A stretch of DNA of 64,000 nucleotides from Pseudomonas viridiflava (GCF_900585905.1 NZ_UTVH01000053.1:1-64000); one strand, 5' to 3'. Counted from the stretch's first letter, positions 35,870 to 49,092 are shown. Numbers and translations: made by a program. Notes: generated by a model from the sequence alone, not told the origin.

Positions 35870-36223
35870 TTACTCGGCTTTCAGGCCAGCAGCCGATACG
35901 TCTTTGACGCCTTTGATTTTCTTGGTGATCATCACGGCAGTGTTTTTCTGCGCTTCGGTCACTTTAACCATGGAGGACAGGGAGACAACACCTTTGTTGG
36001 TCTCAACCTTGATGTCCGAACCTGGGATGCCTTTCTCGGTCAGCAGGTCAGCTTTAACCTTGGTGGTGATCCAGGTATCAGAAGTGTCTTCTTTCACTTC
36101 TTGAGTAGTAGTGTTGGCAGCCAGCACCATTGGAGCCTGGGCGGAGGTCTGAGCGAAGGCAGCGTTAGCCATGGTCAGAGTCAGGGCAGTGGCGGTAGCA
36201 GCAGCAATAGCAAACTTCTTCAT
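35870..36223 (-). CDS. BON-domain periplasmic protein
   Basis: A 117-residue exported protein with a clear signal peptide (residues 1-24, MKKFAIAAATATALTLTMAN then AAFA) and one BON domain (about 50-117: DTWITTKVKADLLTEKGI, then IKVETNKGVVSLSSMV). BON proteins of the OsmY type are thought to bind phospholipids or stabilise the envelope under osmotic stress; the copy number of domains here is one, not two. The ATG at 36,223 has an AGGAG ribosome site six to eight bases away; the 12-codon longer frame is not used. Upstream (36,224-36,452) there is no gene. Confidence 0.88.
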   Translation of the reverse strand: MKKFAIAAATATALTLTMANAAFAQTSAQAPMVLAANTTTQEVKEDTSDTWITTKVKADLLTEKGIPGSDIKVETNKGVVSLSSMVKVTEAQKNTAVMITKKIKGVKDVSAAGLKAE

Positions 36224-36452
36224 ACGAGTAACTCCTGTTTTTCTCAGAAACTGCACCAAGAGGGCTGCAGGGTTACTGTATATATCGCAATCGCTGTGCC
36301 AGTTTCTAAACGCATAAAAAGACTATGTAAATCATAGACTTAAAGAATTCATTAAACATGGCCCATCGTGCATATTGCCCGTTACGCTTGTTAACCGCGT
36401 GCAAGATGCATGCTTTTACTCGCCGTGCGTAAGCCTTTAATTACCCTCATAA

Positions 36453-36476
36453 AAAAGGACCCCGAAGGGTCCTTTT
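36453..36476 (-). terminator. Terminator of pnp
   Basis: AAAAGGACCC and GGGTCCTTTT form a ten-base-pair stem with a CGAA loop, 23 bases past the pnp stop codon, with a T-run on the minus strand. It closes the long rpsO-pnp transcript. Confidence 0.9.
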
Positions 36477-36498
36477 CATTTACAGCTCAATCAATGAA

Positions 36499-38604
36499 TC
36501 ACGCTTCAGATGCCTTGGCGGCAGCAACGTCCTTGATCGACAGCTTGATGCGACCACGGTTGTCCACGTCCAGCACCAGCACTTCAACTTCCTGACCTTC
36601 CTTGAGGATGTCAGTGACTTTCTCGACGCGAGCATCGCTCAGCATGGAGATGTGCACCAGACCGTCCTTGCCAGGCAGGATGTTGACGAAGGCGCCGAAG
36701 TCGACGATACGCTCGACCTTGCCGACGTAGATCTTGCCGATTTCTGCCTCTGCCGTGATACCCAGGACGCGCTGACGTGCGGCCTCGGCGGCTTCTTTGC
36801 TTTCGCCAAAGATCTTGATCGAGCCATCGTCTTCGATGTCGATCGAGGCTTTGGTCTCTTCGCAGATTGCACGGATGGTGGCGCCACCTTTACCGATGAC
36901 ATCACGGATCTTGTCGGTGTCGATTTTCATCGCGATCATGGTCGGAGCATTTTCCGACAGCTCGGTACGCGACTGACCAATGATCTGGTTCATCTGGCCG
37001 AGGATGTTCAGGCGCGCTTCCAGGGCCTGACCCAAAGCGATCTCCATGATTTCTTCGGTGATGCCCTTGATCTTGATGTCCATCTGCAGCGCGGTAACAC
37101 CTTTGGCGGTACCGGCAACCTTGAAGTCCATGTCGCCCAGGTGATCTTCGTCGCCCAGGATGTCAGTCAGGATGGCGAACTTCTCGCCTTCCTTGACCAG
37201 ACCCATGGCGATACCGGCCACAGGTGCCTTCATCGGCACACCAGCATCCATCAGCGCCAGGGACGCACCGCAAACGGACGCCATGGAGCTGGAGCCGTTG
37301 GACTCGGTGATTTCCGACACAACGCGGATGGTGTACGGGAACACGTCGGCAGCCGGCAGCATGGCCGAGATCGAACGACGCGCCAGACGGCCGTGGCCGA
37401 TTTCGCGACGGCCAGCACCGCCCATGCGACCACACTCGCCCACCGAGAACGGAGGGAAGTTGTAGTGCAGCATGAAGGGGTCTTTCTTCTCGCCTTCAAG
37501 GGTGTCGAGCAGCTGTGCATCACGCGCGGTACCCAGGGTGGCCACAACCAGCGCCTGAGTTTCGCCACGGGTGAACAATGCCGAACCGTGAGTCTTGGGC
37601 AGAACACCCACTTCGATGTTCAACGGGCGAACAGTGCGGGTGTCGCGACCGTCGATACGCGGCTTGCCGTTGACGATGTTCTCGCGCACGGTACGGTATT
37701 CGATTTCGCCGAACGCAGCTTTGACTTCGCTGGAAGTCGGCTGGCCTTCTTCACCGGACATTTTGGCAACGATCTGGTCTTTCAGCTCGCCCAGGCGCGC
37801 ATAACGATCAGCCTTGACGGTGATGGTGTAGGCCTGGGAGATCGCGTCGCCGAACTCCGAACGGATGGCGCCCAGCAGCGCAGTGGCTTCTGGCTTGGTT
37901 TCCCACGTCCACGTTGGCTTGGCAGCTTCGGCAGCCAGTTCCTTGATGGCGTTGATCACGACCTGGAACTCATCGTGGGCGAACAGCACAGCGCCCAGCA
38001 TCTGGTCTTCGGTCAGTTCTTTGGCTTCGGACTCAACCATCAGCACAGCTTCGGAAGTACCGGCCACGACCATGTCCAGGCTCGACGCTTTCTGCTGCTC
38101 GTAAGTCGGGTTCAGCAGGTAGCCCGTGCTTTCATGGAAAGCGACACGAGCGGCGCCGATCGGGCCGTCGAAAGGGATACCGGAGATGGCCAGCGCAGCC
38201 GAGGTACCGATCATCGCAGCGACGTCCGGATCGGTTTTCTTGCTGGTGGAAACGACGGTGCAGACAACCTGCACTTCGTTCATGAAGCCTTCAGGAAACA
38301 GCGGGCGGATCGGACGGTCGATCAGGCGCGAGGTGAGGGTTTCTTTCTCGGAAGGACGGCCTTCACGCTTGAAGAAGCCACCAGGAATTTTACCTGCAGC
38401 GTAGGTTTTTTCCTGGTAGTGCACGGAAAGTGGGAAGAAGCCTTTGCTTGGGTCTGCTGTCTTGGCGCCGACCACAGTCACGAGTACGGTGACGTCGTCG
38501 TCAACGGTGACCAATACAGCACCAGAAGCTTGACGGGCAATACGGCCAGTCTCGAGGGTTACGGTCGATTGACCGAATTGAAATTTCTTGATTACCGGGT
38601 TCAC
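36499..38604 (-). CDS. pnp: Polyribonucleotide nucleotidyltransferase
   Basis: A 701-residue PNPase, a trimeric 3'-5' exoribonuclease that uses phosphate to degrade RNA and can add heteropolymeric tails. Two RNase PH domains (about 10-145 and 320-460) flank an all-helical domain; the KH domain ([15 protein letters not shown], about 560-575) and the S1 domain ([20 protein letters not shown], about 625-690) follow. It is the last gene of the block and sits 170 bases after rpsO. In E. coli the pnp leader is cut by RNase III and controls pnp autogenously; the leader here has several GC-rich dyads but I could not identify the site. Confidence 0.97.
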   Translation of the reverse strand: MNPVIKKFQFGQSTVTLETGRIARQASGAVLVTVDDDVTVLVTVVGAKTADPSKGFFPLSVHYQEKTYAAGKIPGGFFKREGRPSEKETLTSRLIDRPIRPLFPEGFMNEVQVVCTVVSTSKKTDPDVAAMIGTSAALAISGIPFDGPIGAARVAFHESTGYLLNPTYEQQKASSLDMVVAGTSEAVLMVESEAKELTEDQMLGAVLFAHDEFQVVINAIKELAAEAAKPTWTWETKPEATALLGAIRSEFGDAISQAYTITVKADRYARLGELKDQIVAKMSGEEGQPTSSEVKAAFGEIEYRTVRENIVNGKPRIDGRDTRTVRPLNIEVGVLPKTHGSALFTRGETQALVVATLGTARDAQLLDTLEGEKKDPFMLHYNFPPFSVGECGRMGGAGRREIGHGRLARRSISAMLPAADVFPYTIRVVSEITESNGSSSMASVCGASLALMDAGVPMKAPVAGIAMGLVKEGEKFAILTDILGDEDHLGDMDFKVAGTAKGVTALQMDIKIKGITEEIMEIALGQALEARLNILGQMNQIIGQSRTELSENAPTMIAMKIDTDKIRDVIGKGGATIRAICEETKASIDIEDDGSIKIFGESKEAAEAARQRVLGITAEAEIGKIYVGKVERIVDFGAFVNILPGKDGLVHISMLSDARVEKVTDILKEGQEVEVLVLDVDNRGRIKLSIKDVAAAKASEA

Positions 38605-38773
38605 GGTTTCCTACCTTCTTTGTGGCTCTTGGGGAACTGGTTCTTGCGAATTCTTGGGCGGTGCGGGGAATCGGCCCCACGACTGTCCAGATACAACTAG
38701 AGGCTGGGAGCCTGCCAGACCCACCGAAACTCGGCGAACCACGACAGACAACCAACCTCTATCCGAGTCGTTA

Positions 38774-39043
38774 TTAGCGACGCAGACCCAGACGACCGAT
38801 CAGGGTGCTGTAACGGCTAACGTCCTTACCTTTCAGGTAATCCAGCAGCTTGCGACGCTGGTTTACCATACGGATCAGACCACGACGCGAGTGGTGGTCC
38901 TTGCCGTTGGCCTTGAAGTGGCCTTGCAGTTTGTTGATGTTGGCGGTCAGCAGTGCAACCTGCACTTCTGGCGAACCTGTATCACCAACAGCTTGCTGGT
39001 AGTCGGTTACGATCTGAGCTTTTTCTTCAACGCTGAGTGCCAT
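38774..39043 (-). CDS. rpsO: 30S ribosomal protein S15
   Basis: An 89-residue S15, primary 16S rRNA binder of the platform. The family motif [22 protein letters not shown] and the C-terminal LIGRLGLRR are intact. The N-terminal part starts [12 protein letters not shown]. It lies between truB and pnp, as in most gammaproteobacteria, with 140 bases before it in which a promoter is likely. Confidence 0.97.
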   Translation of the reverse strand: MALSVEEKAQIVTDYQQAVGDTGSPEVQVALLTANINKLQGHFKANGKDHHSRRGLIRMVNQRRKLLDYLKGKDVSRYSTLIGRLGLRR

Positions 39044-39183
39044 GGGGCAATCCTTTTATCAGGAAACCGTTTCAAAAACGGCTTCAACAGGCCAAGGGCA
39101 AACCCTTGTATTAAAAGATGAGGAATGACCGCGCCTGTTAACAGCCATCCTCTCCCGAATCATTCACATGACCCGGGGTTCGG

Positions 39184-40101
39184 TCATTCTGACCGAATCA
39201 AGCGACGTGGCGCGATGCGCCCGTCTTCGGCCACTTCACCGATGCCGATGAAGCGACCCTGGTGATCCTGCACACGGACCATGCCGAACTGCGGCGCGTC
39301 CGGTGCTCTGACCGGTTGACCATGCAACCAGTAAAACGAGCTGTGTTCCGAAAACTGTAGCAACGGCCAATGCTGCAGCCCGCTGTCCGATGGCATGAGA
39401 AAGCGATCAACCGCTTCATTGCCGCCATCGGCGTGCACTTGCTCCAACTCTTCCAGCGTGACCGTCTGGGTCAGGCTGAAAGGTCCGGCCTGGGTACGCC
39501 GCAGCTGGGCGACATAGGCGCCGCAGCCCAGTTTCTCACCAATGTCCTCAACCAGGGTGCGTATATATGTACCCTTGGTGCAATCGACCGAGAAGCGCGC
39601 GGTGTCCGCATCACATTCGAGCAATTCCAAGCGCGCAATAGTAACAGAACGCGCCTCGCGCTCCACTACTTCACCGGCACGGGCCAGCTTGTACAGCGGC
39701 TGGCCATCACGCTTGAGCGCGGAGTACATCGGCGGTATCTGACTGATTTCACCACGAAAATGTGGCAATACCGCTTCAATATCGGCACGACCAACGGTCA
39801 CCGCACGCGTCTGCAAAACATCACCTTCGGCGTCGCCGGTGGTGGTGGTCTTACCCAATTGCGCCAGTGTTTCGTAGGATTTGTCCGAATCCAGCAGGTA
39901 CTGCGAGAACTTGGTGGCTTCACCGAAGCACAACGGCAGCACGCCGCTGGCCAGGGGATCGAGACTGCCGGTGTGCCCGGCCTTCTCCGCGTTGAGCAAC
40001 CAGCGCACCTTCTGCAGGGCGGCGTTGGACGTGAAGCCCAGCGGCTTGTCCAGCAGAATGATCCCGCTGACGTTGCGACGTATGCGCTTGACCTGAGCCA
40101 C
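39184..40101 (-). CDS. truB: tRNA pseudouridine(55) synthase
   Basis: A 305-residue TruB that makes pseudouridine at position 55 of the T loop in tRNAs and also acts as an RNA chaperone. The catalytic aspartate is D48 in [21 protein letters not shown] and the [11 protein letters not shown] segment are typical. The C-terminal PUA-like domain is present. It starts three bases after the rbfA stop codon; the close spacing indicates one operon with rbfA and infB. Confidence 0.96.
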   Translation of the reverse strand: MAQVKRIRRNVSGIILLDKPLGFTSNAALQKVRWLLNAEKAGHTGSLDPLASGVLPLCFGEATKFSQYLLDSDKSYETLAQLGKTTTTGDAEGDVLQTRAVTVGRADIEAVLPHFRGEISQIPPMYSALKRDGQPLYKLARAGEVVEREARSVTIARLELLECDADTARFSVDCTKGTYIRTLVEDIGEKLGCGAYVAQLRRTQAGPFSLTQTVTLEELEQVHADGGNEAVDRFLMPSDSGLQHWPLLQFSEHSSFYWLHGQPVRAPDAPQFGMVRVQDHQGRFIGIGEVAEDGRIAPRRLIRSE

Positions 40102-40104
40102 CGG

Positions 40105-40518
40105 TTATTCCTCGGTGCTTTCTGGCTTGGCGGCAGGCGCAGCGTTTTCAGCGTGCTGGCCGTCTTCAGCAACGGCACGCTCGATCAGCGCCGACAGATG
40201 CATGCCACGCACGACGCTTTCGTCATAGTGGAAGTGCAGCTGAGGCACGCTGCGCAGCTTCATTTCCCGCGCCAGTTGCATGCGCAGGAAGCCGGCTGCC
40301 GAATTGAGCACCTTGATGGTTTGCGCAATATCTTCGGCGTTGTCCTGACCCATCACGGTCATGAAAATCTTGGCGTGGCCCACATCGCGACTGACATCGA
40401 CCGCCGTGATAGTGACCAGGCCGACGCGCGGGTCTTTGATTTCACGACGGATCAGCTGTGCCAGCTCGCGCTGCATCTGATCGCCAATACGTTGGGTACG
40501 GCTATATTCTTTTGCCAT
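40105..40518 (-). CDS. rbfA: Ribosome-binding factor A
   Basis: A 137-residue RbfA, a KH-type cold-shock ribosome assembly factor that matures the 5' end of 16S rRNA in the 30S subunit. Landmarks are [29 protein letters not shown], and the [14 protein letters not shown] helix with LHFHYD. The C-terminal 20 residues form an acidic, Ala/Glu-rich tail. About 160 bases separate it from infB and include a GC-rich hairpin. Confidence 0.95.
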   Translation of the reverse strand: MAKEYSRTQRIGDQMQRELAQLIRREIKDPRVGLVTITAVDVSRDVGHAKIFMTVMGQDNAEDIAQTIKVLNSAAGFLRMQLAREMKLRSVPQLHFHYDESVVRGMHLSALIERAVAEDGQHAENAAPAAKPESTEE

Positions 40519-40573
40519 GTTTCGTTACCTGATGCTGACCGGAGGGCGAAACCCTGGCGGTCTGAAAGCGGCA

Positions 40574-40604
40574 AACGCCCGGCCTGACTGAAGTCGGACC
40601 GGGC
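40574..40604. repeat. GC-rich hairpin between infB and rbfA
   Basis: About nine base pairs (ACGCCCGG / CCGGGCGT) fold over a loop of roughly 14 bases. No T-run follows on the minus strand, so it is not a clear terminator; it could be a processing or pausing signal within the operon. Limits are approximate. Confidence 0.55.
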
Positions 40605-40679
40605 GTTGCGTATTGAGCCCATGACGGCAGCGGCGGCATGTGCATGCCCGCTACTGTCATGGCTCTTCCAGCTCGCGAC

Positions 40680-43199
40680 TTAGAGGCTGCGAGCCACTTG
40701 GACTTTCTCGAAGACTTCGATCTTGTCACCGACCTTGACGTCGTTATAGCTCTTGACGCCAATACCGCATTCCATGCCGGCACGTACGTCAGCAGCGTCG
40801 TCCTTGAAGCGACGCAGGGATTCCAGCTCGCCTTCGAAGATAACGATGTCTTCACGCAGAACACGGATCGGACGGTTACGGTAAACCGTGCCTTCCAGAA
40901 CCATGCACCCTGCGATCGCGCCAAACTTCGGCGAACGGAACACGTCGCGGACTTCAGCGATGCCGAGGATGTTCTCCCGAACGTCGCTGCCAAGCATACC
41001 CGTCAGGGCTTTCTTGACGTCTTCGATGATGTCGTAGATCACGTTGTAGTAACGCATATCCAGACCTTCCTGCTCGACGATCTTGCGCGCACCAGCGTCG
41101 GCACGCACGTTGAAGCCAAACAGTACAGCGTTGGAGGCCAGTGCCAGGTTGGCGTCGCTCTCGGTGATACCACCGACACCACCACCGACCACGCGCACTT
41201 GCACTTCGTCGTTACCCAGACCGTTCAAGGCGCCGTTCAACGCTTCGAGGGAACCACGGACGTCAGATTTGAGGACGATGTTGAGCGTCTTCTTCTCTGC
41301 CTGACCCATGTTCTCGAAGATGTTCTCCAGCTTGCCAGCGTGAGCACGGGCCAGCTTGACTTCGCGGAACTTGCCTTGACGGAACATCGCCACTTCACGG
41401 GCTTTCTTCTCGTCGGACAGCACGCTCATCTCGTCGCCAGCATCTGGCGTACCGTCCAGGCCGAGGATCTCGACAGGGATGGAAGGACCTGCTTCTTTGA
41501 CCGGCTTGCCGTTCTCGTCGAGCATGGCGCGGATGCGGCCGAAGTTCGAACCGACCAGAACCATATCACCCTGACGCAGCGTACCGTCCTGAACCAGCAC
41601 GGTAGCAACCGGACCGCGACCCTTGTCGAGGCGCGATTCAACCACCACACCACGGCCAGGGGCCGAAGGCGTTGCGGTCAGTTCCAGCACTTCGGCCTGC
41701 AACAGCACGGCTTCAAGCAGATCGTCAACGCCAGTACCCATCTTCGCCGACACCGAAACGAACGGCGTATCACCGCCCCACTCTTCGGATGTCACGCCGT
41801 GCACCGACAGTTCGCTACGAATGCGATCAAGGTCAGCGCCGGGCTTGTCGATCTTGTTCACCGCAACCACCAGCGGTACACCGGCAGCCTTGGCATGCTG
41901 GACAGCTTCGATGGTCTGCGGCATCACGCCGTCGTCCGCCGCAACCACCAGAATCACGATGTCAGTCGCCTTGGCACCACGGGCACGCATCGCGGTAAAC
42001 GCAGCGTGACCCGGAGTGTCGAGGAACGTGACCATGCCGCGTTCGGTTTCAACGTGGTAGGCACCGATGTGCTGAGTGATACCACCCGCTTCGCCGGCAG
42101 CAACCTTGGCACGACGGATGTAGTCGAGCAGAGAGGTCTTACCGTGGTCAACGTGGCCCATTACGGTCACGACTGGCGCACGGGAGAAGCTCTCGCCTTC
42201 GAACTTCAGCGACTCGGCCAAGGAATCTTCCAGAGCCGTGTCGCTGACCAGCGTGACCTTGTGGCCCAGTTCTTCAGCAACCAGCTGGGCAGTTTCCTGA
42301 TCCAGAACCTGGTTGATGGTGGCCGGAGTGCCCAGCTTGAACATGAACTTGATGATTTCTGCAGCCTTGACCGACATCTGTTGGGCCAGATCGCCGACAG
42401 AAATAGTCTCACCAATTTTCACGTCACGTACCAGAGGACCTGTTGGGCTCTGGAAGCCGTGAGCATTACGCTTCTTCAGCTTGGCCTTGCCGCGACCGCC
42501 GCGACGGAAGCCATCGCTTTCCTCGTCGGTGGTACGTGGCGCAACGCGTGGCGTCGGAGCCTTTTCCTTGACCGAAGCGCGATGCGGAGCGTTCTTGCGA
42601 TCGCCGTCGCCGCCACGAGCGTTTCTGTCATCGCTGCGTGGCTTGTCCGGACGACGCTGCTCGTCGCGCTTGCGCACTTCAGCAGCAGGAGCAGGTGCAG
42701 CGGCAACAACCGGAGCTTCCTGCACAGGCTGCGCTGCTGGAGCGGCAGTCGGTGCTGGAGCAGCATCGGAAGCTGCAGCCGAGGCAGGCTGGCTGCTCGT
42801 CTGCTGATCAGCGCGCTGGCGTGCTTCTTCTTCGGCTTTCTGGCGGGCGGCATTCTCTACCGCACGGCGCTCGTCCATTTCGCGTTTGCGCTCGGCTTCG
42901 ATTTCTTCCGGGCTGCGCTGCACGAATACTTTTTTCTTGCGTACTTCTACGCTGATGCTTTTGCTGCCAGCCACCCGAAGGGTGCTGGTAGTTTTACGCT
43001 GCAGCGTGATCTTGCGTGGTTCTTCCACTTTCGCCTTGTGGCTGCTTTTCAGGTGATTGAGCAACGATTGCTTCTCACCTTCAGTCACTTTCTCTTCGGC
43101 GGCGGTGTGCGGCAGACCTGCCTCACGCATCTGCTGCAACAGGCGCTCTACCGGTGTTTTGACCTCATCGGCCAGTTGTTTCACCGTGACTTGCGTCAT
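40680..43199 (-). CDS. infB: Translation initiation factor IF-2
   Basis: An 839-residue IF-2 that places initiator tRNA on the 30S subunit and drives subunit joining. The N-terminal IF2_N module ([20 protein letters not shown]) is followed by a long low-complexity Lys/Glu/Ala region (to about 330). The G domain starts near residue 345 with GHVDHGKT, then DTPGHAAF and NKIDKPGAD; domains II-IV follow. Initiator tRNA is encoded nearby in the same block. It lies 27 bases after nusA, as part of rimP-nusA-infB. Confidence 0.97.
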   Translation of the reverse strand: MTQVTVKQLADEVKTPVERLLQQMREAGLPHTAAEEKVTEGEKQSLLNHLKSSHKAKVEEPRKITLQRKTTSTLRVAGSKSISVEVRKKKVFVQRSPEEIEAERKREMDERRAVENAARQKAEEEARQRADQQTSSQPASAAASDAAPAPTAAPAAQPVQEAPVVAAAPAPAAEVRKRDEQRRPDKPRSDDRNARGGDGDRKNAPHRASVKEKAPTPRVAPRTTDEESDGFRRGGRGKAKLKKRNAHGFQSPTGPLVRDVKIGETISVGDLAQQMSVKAAEIIKFMFKLGTPATINQVLDQETAQLVAEELGHKVTLVSDTALEDSLAESLKFEGESFSRAPVVTVMGHVDHGKTSLLDYIRRAKVAAGEAGGITQHIGAYHVETERGMVTFLDTPGHAAFTAMRARGAKATDIVILVVAADDGVMPQTIEAVQHAKAAGVPLVVAVNKIDKPGADLDRIRSELSVHGVTSEEWGGDTPFVSVSAKMGTGVDDLLEAVLLQAEVLELTATPSAPGRGVVVESRLDKGRGPVATVLVQDGTLRQGDMVLVGSNFGRIRAMLDENGKPVKEAGPSIPVEILGLDGTPDAGDEMSVLSDEKKAREVAMFRQGKFREVKLARAHAGKLENIFENMGQAEKKTLNIVLKSDVRGSLEALNGALNGLGNDEVQVRVVGGGVGGITESDANLALASNAVLFGFNVRADAGARKIVEQEGLDMRYYNVIYDIIEDVKKALTGMLGSDVRENILGIAEVRDVFRSPKFGAIAGCMVLEGTVYRNRPIRVLREDIVIFEGELESLRRFKDDAADVRAGMECGIGVKSYNDVKVGDKIEVFEKVQVARSL

Positions 43200-43226
43200 G
43201 CACTTCTCTCCTCAGGCCGCGCCTAA

Positions 43227-44708
43227 TTACTCGAACCAGTGGGCTCGGGCGGCCATGATCAACTTGCCGGCACGAATATCGTCAATGCCGTCGATGTCGA
43301 GCAGATCGTCAATAGACTGCTCGGCCAGGTCTTCGCGGGTAACTACGCCGCGCACTGCCAGTTCCATCGCCAGATCCTTGTCCATACCCTCAAGCGAGAG
43401 CAGGTCTTCGGCCGGATGGGCGTCTGCCAGCTTTTCCTCTGTAGCGATGGCTTTGGTCAACAAACGATCCTTGGCCCGAGCGCGAAGCTCGTTGACGGTT
43501 TCCTCGTCAAAGCCGTCGATGTTGAGCATCTCCTCCACCGGTACATAGGCAATTTCTTCCAGGCTGGTAAATCCTTCATCAACCAGTACCTGCGCCAGGT
43601 CTTCATCGACTTCCAGCTCTTCGATAAAGTTGCGCAGAATGTCACCGGTTTCTGCTTGCTGCTTGGCCTGAATGTCCGACTCGGTCATCACGTTCAGCGT
43701 CCAACCGGTCAACTGGCTGGCCAGACGCACGTTCTGGCCGCCGCGACCGATGGCCTGAGCAAGGTTGTCGGCACCGACCGCGATGTCCATGGCATGGGCA
43801 TCTTCATCAACGATGATTGCCGCAACTTCAGCCGGGGACATCGCGTTGATGACAAACTGAGCCGGATTGTCGTCCCACAGGACGATATCCACTCGCTCGC
43901 CACCCAATTCGCCCGATACAGCCTGAACTCGCGAACCACGCATGCCGATGCAGGCGCCTTGCGGATCGATTCGTTTGTCCTTGGAGCGAACAGCGATTTT
44001 TGCACGCGAACCCGGGTCACGAGAGGCCGCCATCACCTCGATCAGACCTTCGGCGATTTCCGGCACTTCGATGCGGAAAAGCTCGATCAGCATCTCTGGC
44101 GCAGTACGCGACAGGATCAGCTGGGGACCACGGTTTTCTGTACGAATTTCCTTGAGCAGTGCCCGCAGACGGACACCTACGCGGAAAGTCTCGCGGGAGA
44201 TAATGTCTTCGCGAGCCAGCAGCGCTTCAGCGTTGTTGCCCAGGTCAACGATGACGTTGTCGCGGGTCACCTTTTTAACGGTGCCGGAAATGATTTCGCC
44301 CAGTCGTTCACGGTAGGCATCAACCACTTGCGCGCGCTCGGCTTCGCGGACTTTCTGCACAATGACTTGCTTGGCAGTCTGTGCCGCAATACGGCCGAAC
44401 TCGATGGAGTCGATCTTCTCTTCAATAAGATCGCCCGCCACCGCGCCGGGACGTTTTTCCTGGGCCTGATCGACCGCCAGCTCGTAAGCCGGGTCGTCCA
44501 GATCCTCGTCCTCGACAACTGTCCAGCGACGGAAAGTCTCGTAGTTACCGGTTTGACGGTTGATCTCTACACGCAGCTCAACTTCATCTTCAAAACGTTT
44601 TTTTGTTGCGGTGGCCAGGGCCAACTCAAGTGCTTCAAAAATTACACCTGCCGGAACGCCCTTTTCATTGGACACCGACTCAACAACCAGCAGTACTTCT
44701 TTGCTCAT
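43227..44708 (-). CDS. nusA: Transcription termination/antitermination protein NusA
   Basis: A 493-residue NusA, which promotes pausing and termination and joins rRNA antitermination complexes. Order: NusA_N domain that binds polymerase (1-125), S1 domain (about 135-200), KH1 and KH2 (about 230-345; [14 protein letters not shown] and [12 protein letters not shown]), then two acidic C-terminal repeats (about 360-490, ending in the [18 protein letters not shown] helix). The ATG at 44,708 (MSKEVLLV) has a GAGGCG ribosome site; an upstream 7-codon extension is unlikely. It follows rimP. Confidence 0.97.
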   Translation of the reverse strand: MSKEVLLVVESVSNEKGVPAGVIFEALELALATATKKRFEDEVELRVEINRQTGNYETFRRWTVVEDEDLDDPAYELAVDQAQEKRPGAVAGDLIEEKIDSIEFGRIAAQTAKQVIVQKVREAERAQVVDAYRERLGEIISGTVKKVTRDNVIVDLGNNAEALLAREDIISRETFRVGVRLRALLKEIRTENRGPQLILSRTAPEMLIELFRIEVPEIAEGLIEVMAASRDPGSRAKIAVRSKDKRIDPQGACIGMRGSRVQAVSGELGGERVDIVLWDDNPAQFVINAMSPAEVAAIIVDEDAHAMDIAVGADNLAQAIGRGGQNVRLASQLTGWTLNVMTESDIQAKQQAETGDILRNFIEELEVDEDLAQVLVDEGFTSLEEIAYVPVEEMLNIDGFDEETVNELRARAKDRLLTKAIATEEKLADAHPAEDLLSLEGMDKDLAMELAVRGVVTREDLAEQSIDDLLDIDGIDDIRAGKLIMAARAHWFE

Positions 44709-44767
44709 CGTACGCCTCGCCTTTCGCAAACCATTGGATCCGCGGGATCCGCAGTATCTGGCACGTA

Positions 44768-45226
44768 TCAGTCAAACGTGGGAATAATGTTGGCCTTGTC
44801 GATCATATCGATCGGCAACAGAAACTCGTGGTCTTCAACCTGCACCACGACATCCTGTTCTTCTACACCACGCAGAAGGCCCTGAAAGTTGCGTCGTCCC
44901 TCGAAAGGCGAGCGCAGCTTGATCTTCACTTGTTCCCCGGCAAATTTTGCGAACTGGTCAATAGTGAACAGTGGGCGTTCCATGCCAGGCGAGGAAACTT
45001 CAAGGGTGTATTCAACGGAGATCGGATCTTCAACGTCCAGAACGCCGCTGATCTGACGGCTGACGATGGCACAATCGTCCACCAGCACACCGCCCTCTTT
45101 ATCGATATAAACGCGCAACATCGAGTGACGGCCCTGGGCCGAAAACTCAATACCCCAGCATTCATAGCCCAGGGCCACGACCACCGGGGCCAGCAAGGCC
45201 TGCAACTCTTCTAGCTTGCTCGACAC
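44768..45226 (-). CDS. rimP: Ribosome maturation factor RimP
   Basis: A 152-residue RimP, needed for 30S subunit maturation. Conserved parts are [54 protein letters not shown] and the C-terminal SH3-like part. The start is a GTG at 45,226, with GAGGGGG upstream. A frame with 21 more codons stays open, but it would run into the terminator ahead of the gene. The gene starts the rimP-nusA-infB operon. Confidence 0.93.
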   Translation of the reverse strand: MSSKLEELQALLAPVVVALGYECWGIEFSAQGRHSMLRVYIDKEGGVLVDDCAIVSRQISGVLDVEDPISVEYTLEVSSPGMERPLFTIDQFAKFAGEQVKIKLRSPFEGRRNFQGLLRGVEEQDVVVQVEDHEFLLPIDMIDKANIIPTFD

Positions 45227-45264
45227 CTGAACCCCCTCGTGCATGTATGTGCATGCTGTGCAAA

Positions 45265-45291
45265 ATAAAAAAATGGGCGAAACGCCCATCC
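45265..45291 (-). terminator. Terminator-like hairpin ahead of rimP
   Basis: GATGGGCG and CGCCCATT form a stem followed by a run of seven Ts on the minus strand, about 38 bases before the rimP start. It is a rho-independent terminator that would have to be read through or preceded by a downstream promoter for rimP-nusA-infB to be made. Confidence 0.85.
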
Positions 45292-45333
45292 TTGAAACGC
45301 CGTCGAACAGCGGCGTTGAAAGTGTCCAGCTAA

Positions 45334-45357
45334 CAAAAAGCCCCTTAAAAGGGGCCC
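45334..45357 (-). terminator. Terminator after tRNA-fMet
   Basis: GGGCCCCTTTTAAGGGGCTT on the minus strand forms a stem of about six base pairs with a T-rich 3' flank, only eight bases after the tRNA CCA end. Confidence 0.8.
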
Positions 45358-45364
45358 TAAAAAC

Positions 45365-45441
<77 letters not shown>

Positions 45442-45506
45442 ACAAAGCTGGGGCGGAAGTATACGACTGATCCCCAACAGGGTCAATGTAACCTTCCACC
45501 TACAAG

Positions 45507-45530
45507 AAAGCCCGCATCTGCGGGCTCTCC
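45507..45530 (-). terminator. Terminator between tRNA-Leu and tRNA-fMet
   Basis: GAGCCCGC and GCGGGCTT form a stem with a short AGAT loop, followed by TTCTTG on the minus strand. It separates the two tRNAs. Confidence 0.75.
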
Positions 45531-45537
45531 TGATAAT

Positions 45538-45623
45538 TGGTACCGAGAAGGGGACTCGAACCCCTACACCCTATGGGCACAACCACCTCAAGGTTGCGTG
45601 TCTACCAATTCCACCACCTCGGC
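45538..45623 (-). tRNA. tRNA-Leu (GAG)
   Basis: An 86-base class II tRNA from GCCGAGGTGGTGGAATTGG to a genome-encoded CCA. The anticodon loop TTGAGGT has anticodon GAG, which reads CTC and CTT. The extended variable arm is present (TTGTGCCCATAGGGTGTAGG). Confidence 0.96.
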
Positions 45624-45669
45624 AATACAACTCTTTTGACAGCCTCGAACATCACTGCCTGTTGAAACC

Positions 45670-46810
<1,141 letters not shown>

Positions 46811-46876
46811 GCTGTACCTCGTCGGTCAAAGTGGGCGCAGATGTTACCCAACAGTTTCAACACTGGCAAGCCAAAA

Positions 46877-48217
46877 TCAGGCGCAAACTTCTGCGACCAG
46901 TTTTGCCAGCTCGTCGGCGTACCCACGAACTTGCGCTTCATCCTCACCTTCCACCATGACGCGCACCAGCGGCTCAGTGCCTGACTTGCGCAACAGGACG
47001 CGGCCACGACCAGCCATCGCCGCCGTTACGCGCTCACAGGCATCCTTCACCGCCGGGTGATTGATGGGATCAGCGCCGCCCGCGAACTTCACATTGATCA
47101 GCACCTGCGGGCATTTACGCAGCGCCTGACGCGATTGTGCCAGGCTCTCGCCGCTGCGTCGCAACGCAAGCAGCACTTGCAGCGCAGCGATAATCGCATC
47201 GCCAGTGGTCGTATGCTGGAAGCAGACCAGGTGACCTGAGTTCTCGCCACCCACCTGCCAGTTGCGCTCCAGCAACTCGGCGATGACATAGCGATCACCG
47301 ACATTGGCCCGCACGAACGGAATCTCGAGATCGGCCAGGGCCAGCTCCAGACCGAGATTACTCATCAGCGTACCCACCACCCCGCCCTGCAGACGGCCGC
47401 GAGCGTGCAGGTCTCTGGCGATGATAAACAGCAACTCATCGCCATCAACAATGGCGCCGGTATGATCGACCATCAGCACGCGATCGCCATCCCCGTCGAA
47501 GCCGATGCCCAGGTCGGCATGCGCCGCCAGAACCGCCGCCTGCAGTGCACCCATGTGGGTAGAGCCACAGTTTTCGTTGATATTGAGCCCGTCAGGCTGG
47601 GCCGAGAGCACAGTGACTTCGGCGCCCAGCTCGCGAAATACATTGGGCGCCACTTTATAGGTCGCGCCGTGAGCGCAATCAATCACCAGTTTGAGGCCGG
47701 CAAAATCCGTGCTGCTCGGCACACTGCTCTTGCAGAACTCAATGTAACGGCCAGCCGCGTCATTGATGCGAGAAACTTTCCCCAGCTTCGCCGACTCGAC
47801 CACGGTCATCGGCGCATCCATCAACTCTTCGATCATCAACTCGATTTCGTCCGGCAGCTTGGTACCCTGCCCGGAAAAGAACTTGATGCCGTTATCGTAG
47901 TGCGGATTATGCGAGGCACTGATAACAATGCCAGCCTCGGCGTGAAAGGTGCGCGTCAGGTAAGCGATGGCTGGCGTCGGCATTGGACCCAACAGCATCA
48001 CGTCAGCCCCTGCAGCAGACAGACCCGCCTCAAGCGCCGATTCGAACATGTAGCCGGAAATGCGCGTGTCCTTGCCCACCAGAATCCGACAGGCACCCAG
48101 CTTGCGGAAGGCCATGCCCGCCGCCCAGCCAAGCTTGAGCATGAACTCAGGTGTTATGGGGAATTGCCCCACACGGCCTCGAATGCCATCGGTGCCGAAA
48201 TATTTCTTGGTAGTCAT
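46877..48217 (-). CDS. glmM: Phosphoglucosamine mutase
   Basis: A 446-residue phosphohexomutase that converts glucosamine 6-phosphate to the 1-phosphate for UDP-GlcNAc, and so feeds peptidoglycan and LPS. The phosphorylated serine is S102 in [13 protein letters not shown], the metal loop is FDGDGDRVL, and the phosphate-binding end is [13 protein letters not shown]. It lies 15 bases after folP, the usual folP-glmM arrangement. Confidence 0.97.
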   Translation of the reverse strand: MTTKKYFGTDGIRGRVGQFPITPEFMLKLGWAAGMAFRKLGACRILVGKDTRISGYMFESALEAGLSAAGADVMLLGPMPTPAIAYLTRTFHAEAGIVISASHNPHYDNGIKFFSGQGTKLPDEIELMIEELMDAPMTVVESAKLGKVSRINDAAGRYIEFCKSSVPSSTDFAGLKLVIDCAHGATYKVAPNVFRELGAEVTVLSAQPDGLNINENCGSTHMGALQAAVLAAHADLGIGFDGDGDRVLMVDHTGAIVDGDELLFIIARDLHARGRLQGGVVGTLMSNLGLELALADLEIPFVRANVGDRYVIAELLERNWQVGGENSGHLVCFQHTTTGDAIIAALQVLLALRRSGESLAQSRQALRKCPQVLINVKFAGGADPINHPAVKDACERVTAAMAGRGRVLLRKSGTEPLVRVMVEGEDEAQVRGYADELAKLVAEVCA

Positions 48218-48232
48218 GGATGCTCCGAATTG

Positions 48233-49084
48233 TTATTGCGCCGCGTCAACTGCGGCGATCATCCGCACGACATCTACCGTTTCGGCGACATCGTGCACGC
48301 GCAAGATCTTTGCGCCTTTGGTCATGGCCAGCGCCGCAAGCGCGAGGCCACCGAAAAGCCGCTCGCCTACGGGGCGGCCTAGCGCCGCACCAATCATGCT
48401 TTTGCGCGAAACCCCGACCAACAACGGGCGCCCCAACGCTTGCAGCGATTGCATATGTTTGAACAGGACCAGATTGTGATCCAGGCTCTTCGCAAAGCCA
48501 AACCCGGGATCAAGAATAATGCGGTCCGGGGCGATGCCCGCGATCTCGCACTGCTCCATGCGCTCGCCAAGGAAAGCAATGACCTCAGCCACGATATCGT
48601 CGTATTGAGGGTCATCCTGCATATTGCCCGGCTCGCCGCGCATGTGCATGAGACACACAGGCAGGCCCGTCGCTGCCGCCGCATCCAGTGCGCCATCTCG
48701 ACGCAGAGCACGCACATCGTTGATCAGCCCTGCCCCCAGCCGCGCTGTCTCACGGATCACTGCAGGTGTAGACGTATCCACCGAAATGATGACATCCAGT
48801 TCGCGATGCAAGGCTTCGACGACGGGAGCAACCCGCTCAAGCTCTTCAGTGGGAGAAACCGCGCGAGCGCCGGGCCGGGTTGACTCGCCTCCCACATCGA
48901 TCAACGTGGCGCCTGCAACCACCATCGCCTCGGCGTGACGCAGAGCAGCGTCGAGGCGGTTGTAGCGGCCGCCGTCAGAGAACGAGTCAGGAGTCGTATT
49001 GAGGATGCCCATGACGTGTGTACGGGCCAAATCAAGAACCCGGTTGCCGCAAGGCAACCGGGTTGGGTACAGCGCAGAAGTCAT
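48233..49084 (-). CDS. folP: Dihydropteroate synthase
   Basis: A 283-residue enzyme that joins hydroxymethyl-dihydropterin pyrophosphate with p-aminobenzoate; it is the target of sulfonamides. Core motifs are GILNTTPDSFSDGG, DVGGESTRPGA and VGVSRKSMIG. The preceding step (FolK) is encoded elsewhere in this window. It starts eight bases after the ftsH stop codon. Confidence 0.97.
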   Translation of the reverse strand: MTSALYPTRLPCGNRVLDLARTHVMGILNTTPDSFSDGGRYNRLDAALRHAEAMVVAGATLIDVGGESTRPGARAVSPTEELERVAPVVEALHRELDVIISVDTSTPAVIRETARLGAGLINDVRALRRDGALDAAAATGLPVCLMHMRGEPGNMQDDPQYDDIVAEVIAFLGERMEQCEIAGIAPDRIILDPGFGFAKSLDHNLVLFKHMQSLQALGRPLLVGVSRKSMIGAALGRPVGERLFGGLALAALAMTKGAKILRVHDVAETVDVVRMIAAVDAAQ

Positions 49085-49092
49085 GTCAGGCC